Positions 52,732 through 62,100 of a stretch of 64,000 nt of DNA are shown piece after piece; positions within the stretch are counted from its first letter, which is position 1, and the number at the start of each line of letters is the position of its first letter. Origin of the DNA: CAWEYO01 sp963813315 (GTDB lineage Bacteria > Pseudomonadota > Alphaproteobacteria > Rhizobiales > Rhizobiaceae); contig CAWEYO010000005.1 in assembly GCA_963813315.1 (NCBI GenBank), positions 372,001-436,000 of the forward strand, read 5' to 3'. The position numbers and the translations under genes are program-made. The notes beneath the pieces are model-generated. The model searched no databases. It was not told the DNA's origin and saw nothing but the letters and a program-made list of their open reading frames with translations.

Positions 52732-53773
52732 GGCTATTGGGCAGAGTGATACGGCAGCAATTGTCGATCACGGCGGAAGCCTCGACAGGGCGCGGACGCT
52801 GTTTCCGAATGCGCCGGAGCCATGGATCGACCTTTCGACCGGGATCAATCCGCACTCCTATCCAGTTTTCGACCTGCCCGCCACCACCTTCATCCGATTG
52901 CCGGAGCCCGGCAGCAACAGGCGGCTCGCACGCGCCGCGGCCACAGTCTATGGCGCGCCATCGCCCGCCCATCTCACTCCCGCGCCGGGAACGCAGATCC
53001 TGTTGCCGCTCGTCGCATCGCTGGTCAGGCCCGGACGCGCCGCGGTGCTCGGACCAACTTACGCGGAGCACCGCCGGGCGGCTGCGATTGCCGGCCACCG
53101 TGTTGAGGAAACCACGGACATTGATCGCCTCGCCGACGCCGACCTCGCCATTGTGGTCAATCCCAACAACCCGGACGGACGCATTGTTTCCCGCGCAAGC
53201 CTGCTCGAAATTGCCGCCGCGCTTCGCTCTCGCGATGGCCTGCTGGTTATCGACGAAGCATTCATGGATGTCGGCCCCCAAGGCGAATGCCTGGATGGCG
53301 AAGTCGACCGGGGCGGCATTGTCGTGCTTCGTTCCTTTGGAAAATTCTTTGGCCTCGCGGGCATAAGGCTCGGTTTCGCCATTTCCTCAACTGAGATCGC
53401 CGCCAGGCTTGACGATCGGCTCGGCCCATGGGCGGTGTCCGGGCCTGCACTTGAGATCGGCACGGTCGCCCTTGCGGACACGAAATGGCAGGAGACCACA
53501 CGAGCAAAACTCGCAATGGCAGCAAACCGGCTTGACGCCCTGCTCGCGGGCCACGACATTGCATGCATGGGCGGCACCAGTCTCTTTCGCTACACGCGCC
53601 TCGCGAAGGCGCACAACCTGTTCGAGACGCTCGGACAGCATGGCATCCTGGTCCGCAATTTCGATGAGCAGCCCCAGCATCTCCGCTTCGGCCTGCCGGC
53701 AAACGAAATCGAATGGCAGCGCGTCGCGGAGGCGCTGAGCGCCTGGCAAGACCAAGAAAGCACCGAACCATGA
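52730..53773 (+). CDS. cobC: L-threonine-O-3-phosphate decarboxylase CobC (CobD)
   Basis: PLP-dependent class I aminotransferase-fold enzyme of 347 residues, making aminopropanol phosphate. PWIDLSTGINPHSYP opens the fold. VVNPNNPDGRIV is the cofactor-ring region and VLRSFGKFFGLAGIRLGF carries the PLP lysine. The start at 52730 (MAIGQSD) is chosen over an upstream one that would lie inside cbiB. Its stop overlaps the phosphatase start (ATGA). Confidence 0.93.
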   Translation: MAIGQSDTAAIVDHGGSLDRARTLFPNAPEPWIDLSTGINPHSYPVFDLPATTFIRLPEPGSNRRLARAAATVYGAPSPAHLTPAPGTQILLPLVASLVRPGRAAVLGPTYAEHRRAAAIAGHRVEETTDIDRLADADLAIVVNPNNPDGRIVSRASLLEIAAALRSRDGLLVIDEAFMDVGPQGECLDGEVDRGGIVVLRSFGKFFGLAGIRLGFAISSTEIAARLDDRLGPWAVSGPALEIGTVALADTKWQETTRAKLAMAANRLDALLAGHDIACMGGTSLFRYTRLAKAHNLFETLGQHGILVRNFDEQPQHLRFGLPANEIEWQRVAEALSAWQDQESTEP

Positions 53774-54282
53774 TCCATGTCTGCTCACTGCCCCGCCTTC
53801 ATTCCGTTGTCGCGGCAATCGGGGCGGGGCGGGTCGTTTCGCTGCTGAGCAGCGGTACCGAAGTAGAGCGGCCGCATTCGATCGCCGAAACCGACCATCT
53901 TCTTTTGTCCATGCACGATATCATCGACGAGCAGCCGGACATGGTGCCGCCCGGACGCGCTCATGTCGAAAGCCTTCTGGAATTTGCGGCCAGCTGGGAT
54001 CGTTCGAAGCCGCTGGTTGTGCATTGCTTTGCCGGGATCAGCCGCTCGACCGCTGCCGCCTACATCATTGCGGCGGCGCTCTCGCCGGAGCGCGATGAAG
54101 CTGAGCTGGCGCGGGCGCTGCGCCGGGCCTCGCCGTCTGCAACGCCCAATGCGCGGCTTGTTGCGCTTGCCGACGACATGCTGGGACGCCAGGGCCGGAT
54201 GATAGCCGCGATTGCCACGATCGGACGCGGCGTAGAGGCTTGCGAGGGCACGCCGTTCGTGCTCGATATCACGTATTCATAG
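53770..54282 (+). CDS. Tyrosine/dual-specificity phosphatase-like protein coupled to cobC
   Basis: Protein of 170 residues with the Cys-x5-Arg phosphatase loop VVHCFAGISRSTAA. An acidic residue in SMHDIIDE could be the general acid. The fold resembles small tyrosine and dual-specificity phosphatases. The start overlaps the cobC stop by 4 bases, so it is co-translated with a cobalamin enzyme. No canonical alpha-ribazole phosphatase is in the window, so this may supply that activity; that is inference only, and a general phosphotyrosine role is equally possible. Confidence 0.82.
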   Translation: MIHVCSLPRLHSVVAAIGAGRVVSLLSSGTEVERPHSIAETDHLLLSMHDIIDEQPDMVPPGRAHVESLLEFAASWDRSKPLVVHCFAGISRSTAAAYIIAAALSPERDEAELARALRRASPSATPNARLVALADDMLGRQGRMIAAIATIGRGVEACEGTPFVLDITYS

Positions 54283-54285
54283 TCT

Positions 54286-54480
54286 CTTCGTCATCCCAGG
54301 GCGGAGCCGAAGCGCAGCGAAGGCGTAGACCCTGGGATCCATGCCTGAACATGGCGGCAGCGCGCGGCGGTCCAGAATGCCAACTGTCTCGTCCACGATG
54401 AGCGTTCCGGCATGGATGCTCGGGTCAAGCCTGGTCAAGCCCGAGGATGACGATGCGGGGACGGCTTCGGCCAATCACAA
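54286..54480. repeat. Dispersed repeat family C, copy 1
   Basis: Begins GTCATCCCAGGGCGGAGCCG, continues with AAGCGCAGCGAAGGCGTAGA and CCCTGGGATCCATGCCTGAA, and ends with GCCCGAGGATGACGATG. The first part forms a hairpin (CCCAGGG...CCCTGGG), and the outer GTCATCC/GGATGAC pair also inverts. Two more copies flank each other near 56.3-56.7 kb. The 54283-54626 gap holds no other gene. Confidence 0.8.
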
Positions 54481-54626
54481 GCGATAGCGATTGGCGGCAA
54501 CGCCCGAGGTTTCGGCCAGGAAATGGCACAAATGCTTGCGTAGGGCCGGTTCGCGGACGTATTCTGGCCGTTTACGCGAGCCTGCCCCGGCACGCAGCCG
54601 AGGCCCGGCAACACGGGGAGGTTACC

Positions 54627-55091
54627 ATGAAAATTGCATCGCTTTTTGCAATCGGCTTGATCGGACTCAGCGGACTGGCCTCTGTCGCCTCGGCGGAGGA
54701 TTCGCACACGATGCTCGCTCCCGGCGACGTCAAGTGGGGGCCGGCCCCGAAGGTGCTCCCGGCAGGCGCACAGGCGGCAGTCTTGTTCGGCGATCCGTCC
54801 AAGGAAGGGCTGTTTGCCCTTCGCCTCAAATTCCCCGCTGGGTATGCTGTTCCACCGCATATGCATCCTGTGGATGAGGTGGTTACAGTCATTTCGGGGG
54901 CGGCCAAGCTTGGGATGGGCGAGACCGCTGATCCGAGCGCGACTATGGCGCTGCCTGCTGGCAGTTTCTTCGCACTGCCGCCCAATTCGGCGCATTTCGT
55001 TTTCGTCGACGAAGAAACTGTCGTCCAAATCACCACCAACGGCCCGTGGGGTCTCAAATATGTCAATCCAGCGGACGATCCCAGCCAATAG
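54627..55091 (+). CDS. Secreted cupin-domain protein
   Basis: Exported protein of 154 residues. The signal peptide is MKIASLFAIGLIGLSGLASV, with cleavage near ASAED. A single cupin barrel follows, with metal-binding-type motif 1 in YAVPPHMHPVDEVVTVISG and motif 2 in PAGSFFALPPNSAHFVFVD. The His-x-His and Glu residues suggest a metal site. ATG 54627 follows GGGGAGG. Substrate unknown; it stands alone between repeats. Confidence 0.85.
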   Translation: MKIASLFAIGLIGLSGLASVASAEDSHTMLAPGDVKWGPAPKVLPAGAQAAVLFGDPSKEGLFALRLKFPAGYAVPPHMHPVDEVVTVISGAAKLGMGETADPSATMALPAGSFFALPPNSAHFVFVDEETVVQITTNGPWGLKYVNPADDPSQ

Positions 55092-55106
55092 CCAACTACG
55101 GGCCTA

Positions 55107-55201
55107 AAGCGACGGACGCTTTGACGGAATCAGCGCTGCTGCTCTGTTCGATCATCGGATTTCCCCGAAACCGGTTCCCACTTTCGGGTCCGATGCTCTA
55201 A
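55107..55201. repeat. Dispersed repeat family A, copy 4
   Basis: Copy with AAGCGACGGACGCTTTGACG, the GAAACCGGTTCCCACTTTCG core and a final GTCCGATGCTCTAAA. The TTTGTTTGAG block is replaced by CTGTTCGAT. Located between the cupin and DUF2189 genes; the rest of this 347-base gap shows no gene. Confidence 0.75.
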
Positions 55202-55438
55202 AGGCGAACTGCCCAGGGCATCGTGACGTTAGGTCGCAGACTGTTTCAGCCCGACAGTCCTTCCAGCCAATGCGCCGCCTCTGGCCCGAAGGCCCATGGC
55301 GGCCACGGCGCGGGAGACGACAAAGCTCGTCCGAATGTGTATTATCGCCTTGCAATAGAGGTCGCGTTTCGCGTGGCCGGCCGTTGTTGAACGGCACAAA
55401 CGTGGCTCGCGACCGCTCCGAAGCAATGGGAGAAGGTA

Positions 55439-56254
55439 ATGGCAGGCTTTCACGTAATTGCAGGGGCGAGCGAAACGCTGGCCCATCCCAACGTGCGCAA
55501 AATAGGTGTCGCCGATCTGGTCGATGCCCTTCACAAGGGGTTCGACGATTTCTGGGAAAAGCCGTCTCACTATGTCTTTCTTTGCCTGATCTACCCGTTG
55601 GTTGGCGTCGTGCTTGCCGCCTGGACGTCAGGGAACAACGCACTGCCGATGCTGTTCCCGCTGATGTCTGGCTTCGCGTTGCTCGGACCATTCGCAGCGA
55701 TCGGCCTTTACGAAATCAGCCGGCGGCGGGAGGCCGGTCTCGATACTTCCTGGTGGCATGCGCTGGAAGTTCGGCGCTCGCCCGCCATTCCTTCGATCGC
55801 AGCGGTGGGTTTCTTTCTGTTCGCCGTCTTCATCGTCTGGCTGCTTACGGCGCAGGCGATCTACCAGTGGTATTTCGGGGAGACCGCGCCGGAGTCGCTC
55901 GGCAGCTTCCTGCGTGACGTTCTAACGACGGAACGGGGCTGGATGCTGATCGTCGTCGGCAATTTAGTCGGCTTCATTTTCGCGATCGTCGTCCTGGCTA
56001 CGACCGTGATCGCGTTCCCGCTGCTGCTCGATCGCGATATCGGCGCCTATGACGCCATCTACACGTCGGTCCGCGCGGTCATGGCAAATCCGGTGACAAT
56101 GGCGATCTGGGGATTGATCGTGGCCTTTCTGCTGGTGCTCGGCTCGATACCGCTGTTTGCCGGACTGGCGGTCGTGCTTCCAATTCTCGGCCACGCGACC
56201 TGGCATCTCTACCGCAAGGTCATCGAGCGGCCGTCCCATGCAGCCAGCAAGTGA
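55439..56254 (+). CDS. DUF2189 family integral membrane protein
   Basis: Protein of 271 residues with about six membrane helices, for example FLCLIYPLVGVVLAAWTSG, MLIVVGNLVGFIFAIVVLAT and IWGLIVAFLLVLGSIPLF. The N-terminal VADLVDALHKGFDDFWEKPS and the GPFAAIGLYEISRRRE segment are typical of DUF2189. Such genes are common in alphaproteobacteria and sometimes mislabelled as cytochrome oxidase subunits; the true role is unknown. ATG at 55439 follows GGGAGAAGG. Confidence 0.85.
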   Translation: MAGFHVIAGASETLAHPNVRKIGVADLVDALHKGFDDFWEKPSHYVFLCLIYPLVGVVLAAWTSGNNALPMLFPLMSGFALLGPFAAIGLYEISRRREAGLDTSWWHALEVRRSPAIPSIAAVGFFLFAVFIVWLLTAQAIYQWYFGETAPESLGSFLRDVLTTERGWMLIVVGNLVGFIFAIVVLATTVIAFPLLLDRDIGAYDAIYTSVRAVMANPVTMAIWGLIVAFLLVLGSIPLFAGLAVVLPILGHATWHLYRKVIERPSHAASK

Positions 56255-56284
56255 CCGATTAGCGCTGTGGACGCCGTCCCTCTG

Positions 56285-56672
56285 TTCGTCATCCCAGGGC
56301 GGAGCCGAAGCGCAGCGAAGGCGTAGACCCTGGGATCCATGCCTGAGCATGAAGGCAGTGCGCGACGGTTCAGAGTGCCAACCGCCTCGCCCATGATGAG
56401 CGTTCAGGCATGGGTCCTCGGGTCAAGCCCGAGGATGACGAAGTGGGGAGGGCTTCGGCCAATCACGGGCGCCTGAGATTGGCGACGGCGTCCGTCTCGT
56501 CGTCATCCCAGGGCGGAGCCGAAGCGCAGCGAAGGCGTAGACCCTGGGATCCGTGCCTGAGCATGAAGGCAGTGCGCGACGGTTCAGAGTGCCAACCGCC
56601 TCGGCATGGGTCCTAGGGGCTCAAGCCCGAGGATGACGATGCGGGGAGGCTTCGGCCAATCACCGGCGCCTA
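56285..56672. repeat. Dispersed repeat family C, copies 2 and 3 in tandem
   Basis: Two head-to-tail copies at about 56287-56468 and 56501-56672. Each begins GTCATCCCAGGGCGGAGCCG and ends with GCCCGAGGATGACGA. They fill most of the gap between the DUF2189 gene and the convergent galE; the remaining bases after 56672 contain AGTCTAGACTAGACCAGTCT, a small palindrome that may help termination. Confidence 0.85.
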
Positions 56673-56689
56673 GTCTAGACTAGACCAGT

Positions 56690-57676
56690 CTAAGCCGCGG
56701 AATGCTTCAAGTTTGCGCTGTGCCAGTTCCAGGCGCTCTGGATGATGGCGTACAGATCGTAGCGCGGTTTCCAGCCGAGCACCGTTCCGGCCTTCCCGTT
56801 GTCGGCGACCAGCGCCGGCGAATCGCCCTCGCGGCGGCCGGTGTATTCCACGGGAAGCGTCTTTCCCGAGACGGCTTCGATCGTGGAAATGAGCTCCCTC
56901 ACCGTGGTTCCCTCACCCGTCCCGAGATTGAGCGCGGTGCTCACTCCCCCTTGGAGGAGGTACTCGACCGACCGCGTGTGCGCGTCAGCCAGGTCCATGA
57001 CGTGAATGAAATCGCGAACGCATGTGCCGTCGCGCGTGTCGTAGTCGGAACCGAAAACCCTGAACTCAGAGCGCCGTCCGAGCGCCGCCTCGATTGCCAG
57101 GGGGATGGCGTGCGTTTCGGGCGAATGCCATTCGCCGATCCGTCCTTCGGGGTCCGCACCGGCAGCGTTGAAATACCGCAGGATCACTGAACGGAAGGCC
57201 GCGAATCGATCGAGATCGTGAAGCATCTGCTCAACGATCAGCTTGCTTCGCCCATATGGATTGAGCGGCGCCTGCGGGTGCATTTCGTTCATCGGAATCG
57301 CTTCCGGCATGCCATACGTCGCGCAGGTCGAAGAGAATACGAGGCGCTGCACTCCGGCGGCTTGCGCGGCCTGCAGCAAAGTCACCGTTCCGGCCACATT
57401 GTTTTCAAAGAACGCAACCGGATTGCGGACTGATTCGCCCACTTCGATGAGTGCGGCGAAATGCACTACGGCGGCTGGCCGGTATTTTTCGAAAACGGCA
57501 TCGAGATGCCCACGGTCACGGATGTCGCCGCGTTCGAGCGGACCCCATTTGACAAACTCGGCGTGCCCGTTGCCCAAATTGTCGTAGACGACCGGTGTGA
57601 AGCCTTTGTTCGAGAGATCCAGACATGTGTGGGAGCCGATGTAACCCGCGCCGCCGACGACGAGAATGTTTGTCAT
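56690..57676 (-). CDS. galE: UDP-glucose 4-epimerase GalE
   Basis: Extended SDR of 328 residues that interconverts UDP-glucose and UDP-galactose for exopolysaccharide and LPS. The NAD loop is VVGGAGYIGSHTCLDL. FSSTCATYGMPEAIPMNE contains the catalytic Ser/Thr area, and NPYGRSKLIVE the Tyr-x3-Lys pair. The start at 57676 (MTNILVVGG) follows the family. Downstream of ftsZ2 on the same strand after 146 bases. Confidence 0.93.
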   Translation of the reverse strand: MTNILVVGGAGYIGSHTCLDLSNKGFTPVVYDNLGNGHAEFVKWGPLERGDIRDRGHLDAVFEKYRPAAVVHFAALIEVGESVRNPVAFFENNVAGTVTLLQAAQAAGVQRLVFSSTCATYGMPEAIPMNEMHPQAPLNPYGRSKLIVEQMLHDLDRFAAFRSVILRYFNAAGADPEGRIGEWHSPETHAIPLAIEAALGRRSEFRVFGSDYDTRDGTCVRDFIHVMDLADAHTRSVEYLLQGGVSTALNLGTGEGTTVRELISTIEAVSGKTLPVEYTGRREGDSPALVADNGKAGTVLGWKPRYDLYAIIQSAWNWHSANLKHSAA

Positions 57677-57822
57677 TTCACGAACCCCATCGGCTTGAAC
57701 CGACAGCACCCAGCCTGCCGGCGGTCTGTACGAGCCTCACCAGCAGGGGCTTCGTCAAGAGTGCCGAATGGCGTAGACGACATCGGCGCTGCCAGACTCT
57801 GAAGGACCCCGATGCATTGCTA

Positions 57823-58836
57823 TTAAGCTGAAACCAGTCGCAGGGCGGCCTCCTCGATGCGGTTCTCACTGGCGCGGTCCAGACCGGCGGCTACCACGGA
57901 CACCCTGAACCTTCCTTCGTAGGCGTCGTCGAAAATGGCTCCGACGATGATGTCGGCTCTATCGTCGACCTCGTCCCTTATCCGGCAAACGGCTTCGTCA
58001 ATCTCGAAGAGCTTCATGTCGCGTCCGCCGCATATGGAGACCAGTACGCCTTGCGCGCCCATCATGGAGGTTTCGTCCAGCAGCGGATTGGAGATCGCCC
58101 GCTCCGCCGCGGTGTAGGCCCGCTTTTCTCCAGATGCTTCGCCGGTTCCCATCATCGCGCGGCCCATGTCCTTCGTCACCGTCCGGACGTCGGCGAAGTC
58201 AAGGTTGATCAGTCCCTCCTTGACGATGAGGTTGGTAATGCAGGCGACACCGGAGTAGAGCACCATGTCAGCCGCCGCGAAGGCATCGGCAAACGTTGTC
58301 TTGGCGCTTGCGATCCTGAAGAGGTTCTGGTTCGGGATGACGATGACGGTATCAGCGCTCTCGCGCAGTCTATCGATACCCTCCTCGGCCAGTCTCATGC
58401 GGCGGGAACCCTCGAAGGCGAAAGGCTTGGTGACCACTGCCACCGTGAGTATTCCTGCCTCGCGGGCGGCCCTGGCAATCACCGGCGCAGCCCCCGTGCC
58501 AGTGCCTCCCCCCATTCCGGCGGTCACGAAGCACATATGTGTTCCCGCCAGTTGATCCATGATCTCCGTCATCGATTCTTCGGCGGCAAGACTGCCGATT
58601 TCGGGCTGCGATCCAGCGCCCAGCCCTCCTGTCACGTTGACGCCGAGCTGGACGATCCTCTTTGCCCGCGACATGGACAGAGCCTGGGCGTCGGTATTGG
58701 CGACGATGAACTCCGTGCCCTGGAGTCCTGCCGCGATCATGTTGTTGACGGCGTTGCCGCCGCCGCCGCCGACTCCAAAAACGGTGAGGCGCGGCCGCAT
58801 TTCGGATATGGGCGGCTTTTCCATGCTGTTCTGCAT
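57823..58836 (-). CDS. ftsZ: Second, tail-less FtsZ paralogue
   Basis: Tubulin-like GTPase of 337 residues. The GTPase core is complete: GVGGGGGNAVNNMI, the tubulin signature GMGGGTGTGAAPVIARAA and the T7 loop region LINLDFADVRTV. It stops at residue 337 right after the C-terminal GTPase subdomain, so the long linker and the conserved C-terminal peptide that bind FtsA and other partners are missing. Rhizobia such as Sinorhizobium meliloti have a similar short FtsZ2 that is dispensable. The main ftsZ of the dcw cluster is not in this window. Confidence 0.9.
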   Translation of the reverse strand: MQNSMEKPPISEMRPRLTVFGVGGGGGNAVNNMIAAGLQGTEFIVANTDAQALSMSRAKRIVQLGVNVTGGLGAGSQPEIGSLAAEESMTEIMDQLAGTHMCFVTAGMGGGTGTGAAPVIARAAREAGILTVAVVTKPFAFEGSRRMRLAEEGIDRLRESADTVIVIPNQNLFRIASAKTTFADAFAAADMVLYSGVACITNLIVKEGLINLDFADVRTVTKDMGRAMMGTGEASGEKRAYTAAERAISNPLLDETSMMGAQGVLVSICGGRDMKLFEIDEAVCRIRDEVDDRADIIVGAIFDDAYEGRFRVSVVAAGLDRASENRIEEAALRLVSA

Positions 58837-59145
58837 TGTCCGTTCCCCTTCAGCTGTTGTGCTACTCCTCCGGTTTCATGTGAATGCGGAAGAAAGACTG
58901 AAACCGAGGCGGGATCGGCGAATCAGGGCGCGGTCCCCTGCTGAGCAATGACAGGGAATCAGACAGAGGATCGCGAAGCAAGGCCCTCTTTTCCAGCTTC
59001 GCCTCGCTTGTGGACAGGGCAGGTGGCGTCTGACAGGAAAATTCGCCAGGGTCTGCGAAAATGCTGACGGAGATTGGCCGTGGCCTCGCCGCTGCTCATG
59101 CTCAAAGAGATAGAGCGGGGCACGCCGATCTAACCTGAATACACC
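58837..59145. other. Spacer between ftsZ2 and the RND pump
   Basis: About 309 bases that precede the ftsZ2 start and follow the RND gene end (both genes leftward). Contains a fragment of repeat family A (ATGCTCAAAGAGATAGAGCG) at about 59096-59118. The ftsZ2 promoter should be here, but no clear motif was assigned. No gene is recognised. Confidence 0.5.
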
Positions 59146-62100
59146 CTACTCGGCCCCCTCGGCGGGCGCCTGCTCCACGCCGGCGAGCGACGCTTTGCGC
59201 GCGGGGAAGACTGTCCTTAGTGCCACGTAGAACACCGGAGTAAGAAACAGCCCCACCAGCGTGACGCCCAGCATGCCGGAAAATACTGCCGTGCCCAAAG
59301 CCTGGCGCATCTCCGCGCCGGGGCCGGTCGCGATCATCAACGGCACGACGCCAAGAATGAATGCGAAGGCCGTCATCAGGATCGGCCGCAGCCGAAGCCG
59401 GCAGGCCTCCACCGCCGCCTCCACGGGTCCCGCGCCGCGTTCCTGCGCCTGCCGCGCGAATTCCACGATAAGGATCGCATTCTTGGCTGCGAGCCCGACC
59501 AGAACGATGAGCCCGATCTGGACAAGAATATTGTTGTCCATCCCCCTCAGCGATACCCCGAGCAGCGCGGCCAGAACCCCAAGAGGAACGATCAGCACGA
59601 TTGCGAACGGCATGATCCAGCTTTCGTACTGGGCCGCCAGCGCCAGGAACACGAACAATACCGACAGTCCGAAGATGAAGACCGCGGTGTTGCCGGTCCG
59701 CCGTTCCTGGAAGGCAAGTTCCGTCCATTCGAAGGTCGTGCCTTCGGGCAATGCGCTGGCCGCGACCTGTTCCATCAGGTTCAGCGCATCGCCTGTCGAG
59801 ACACCGGGCGCGGCGTTGCCCTGCAGCGGAACCGAGACATACATGTTGTAGCGCTGCACAAGCGATGGCCCGGTGACATCGCGGATCTCGACGAGCGTGC
59901 CGAGCGGCACCAACGCCCCGGTCTCGGAGCGCACCTTCAACTTGACGATATCGTCCCTTTCAATGCGAAACGCCTGATCGGCCTCGGCACGCACCTGGTA
60001 GACGCGGCCGAACGCATTGAAATCGTTGACATAAGCGGTTCCGAGATTGATCGAGAGCGTCTCGAAGATGCTCGGGATGGCAACGTTCAGCATGCGCGCC
60101 TTGTCGCGGTCGATCTCCAGGAAGAACTGGGGGCTGGAGGCCGAGAACGTGGTGAAGACGCCGGTCAGCCCCGGTGTCTGGTTCGCCTTGCCTGCCATTT
60201 CGTAGGCGAGCTGAATGAGCCGGCGCACATCGGGACTGCTGCGATCCTGAAGCTGCATCTTGAAGCCGCCGGAGTTGCCGATGCCGCGCACGGGCGGCGG
60301 CGACAGCACGATGATGAACGCTTCGCGGAGGCTTTGGAGGCTGCCGAACAGCGTGCCTATGATCTGCCCGGCGGACTGTCCTGCTGTGTGCCGTTCCTCG
60401 AAGCTGTTGAACGGTGCGAAAATGACGCCCGCATTGCTGGCATTCGTGAAGGTGGCGCCCGAGAAGCCGGCGAAGGCGACCGCGTCGTGGACGCCGGGGG
60501 TCTTGCGGATGATGTCGGACGCTTGTCTGACCACCGCGTCTGTCCTGCCGAGCGAGGAGCCTTCGGGCAGTTGTATGACGACGATCGCGTAACCCTGATC
60601 CATCGTTGGGATAAAGCCGCGGGGCACCGTCTGCAGCATGTGATAGGTCGCATAGATCAGCGCGCAGAATACGAGAAGCATCGCAATGAGCGGCAGCGTC
60701 GAGCCGACCAGGACGCGCACCGCACGCGCATAATATCCGGCCACGGCGTCGAAGCCGCGATTGAAACCGTCGGCCATCGCGCGCCCGTAGCGCGCGAGGA
60801 AAAATCGCGGCGGCGGCTGCGTTGTGTGGTGGGGTTTGAAAAGCAGCGCGGCAAGTGCGGGCGACAGCGTCAGCGAGTTGAACGCTGAAATGGCGGTCGA
60901 TACGGCTATGGTTATCGCGAACTGGAGGTAGAACTGGCCCGATATGCCTGGAATGAACGCTGTTGGCACGAATACGGCGATCAGCACCAGGGAAATGGCG
61001 AGGACCGCGGTGCCGACCTCATCCATGGTGCGGTGCGCGGCCAAATTCGGATCGTGCCCGAGAGCGATGTTGCGCTCGACATTCTCCACGACGACGATCG
61101 CGTCGTCGACGACGATGCCGACTGCCAGCACCAGCCCGAAAAGGGTAAGCATGTTCAGCGAAAAGCCGAGCGCGAGCAGGACCGCCAGCGTTCCGATCAG
61201 CGAAACCGGGATGGCTACAATCGGTACGATCGCCATGCGCCAGGACTGCAGGAAAACAATGATGACAATGACGACAAGGAGAATGGCCTCTCCGATCGTC
61301 TTGTAGACCTCCACGATCGATTTCGCGATGAATTCAGTCGGATTGTAGACGATCTGATAGCCCAGGCCCGGAGGGAAGCTCTTGGAGAGTTCGGCTATGG
61401 TGGCCTGTATCTCCCCGGCGGAGGCGAGCGCGTTGGTGCCCGGTCGCTGGAAGATGGCCAGCGCCACGGCCGGCTTGCCGTTCAGATAGGAGTTGGTGAT
61501 GTAGTCCTTGGCGCCGAGTTCGATGCGGGCCACATCCTCCAGCTTGATCAAGCGCCCGTCGTCGGTCGCCTTGACGATCACATAGCGGAAATCGCGCGCG
61601 TCGTCGAAGCGGCCCTGCGTGGTGACCGTGTATTGGAAGGCGAGACTGGTATCGACGGGCGGCGCTCCGATCGAGCCGCCCGAGACCTGGACGTTCTGTT
61701 CACGCAGCGCCTGCACGATATCGGCCGCGGTCATGCCGTAGGCCGACAGCTTCTCCGGGTCGAGCCAGACGCGAAGCGAATATTCGCGCTCGCCGAAAAT
61801 GATGAGGTCGCCGACGCCGTCGAGACGCAGCAGCACGTCGCGCACCTGCGAGCGGGCGTAATTGGACACATAGAGCTGGTCGTAAGTGTTGTCCGGCGAA
61901 AGCATGTGGATGACCATCATGAGGTCCGGCGAACTCTTCGCGGTCGTGACGCCGAGCCGGCGGACTTCTTCCGGCAACCGGGGTTCGGCGATCGAAACGC
62001 GATTCTGGACGAGCACCTGTGCCTGATTGAGATCAGTGCCGAGCTGAAACGTGATGGTCAGCGCCATGGCGCCGTCGCCCGATGAGTAGGACGACATGTA

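Noticed and set aside
51917..53281. Minus-strand frame of 454 codons over cbiB and cobC
   Set aside because: Shadow of cbiB in another frame and antisense to cobC; both real genes have diagnostic motifs.
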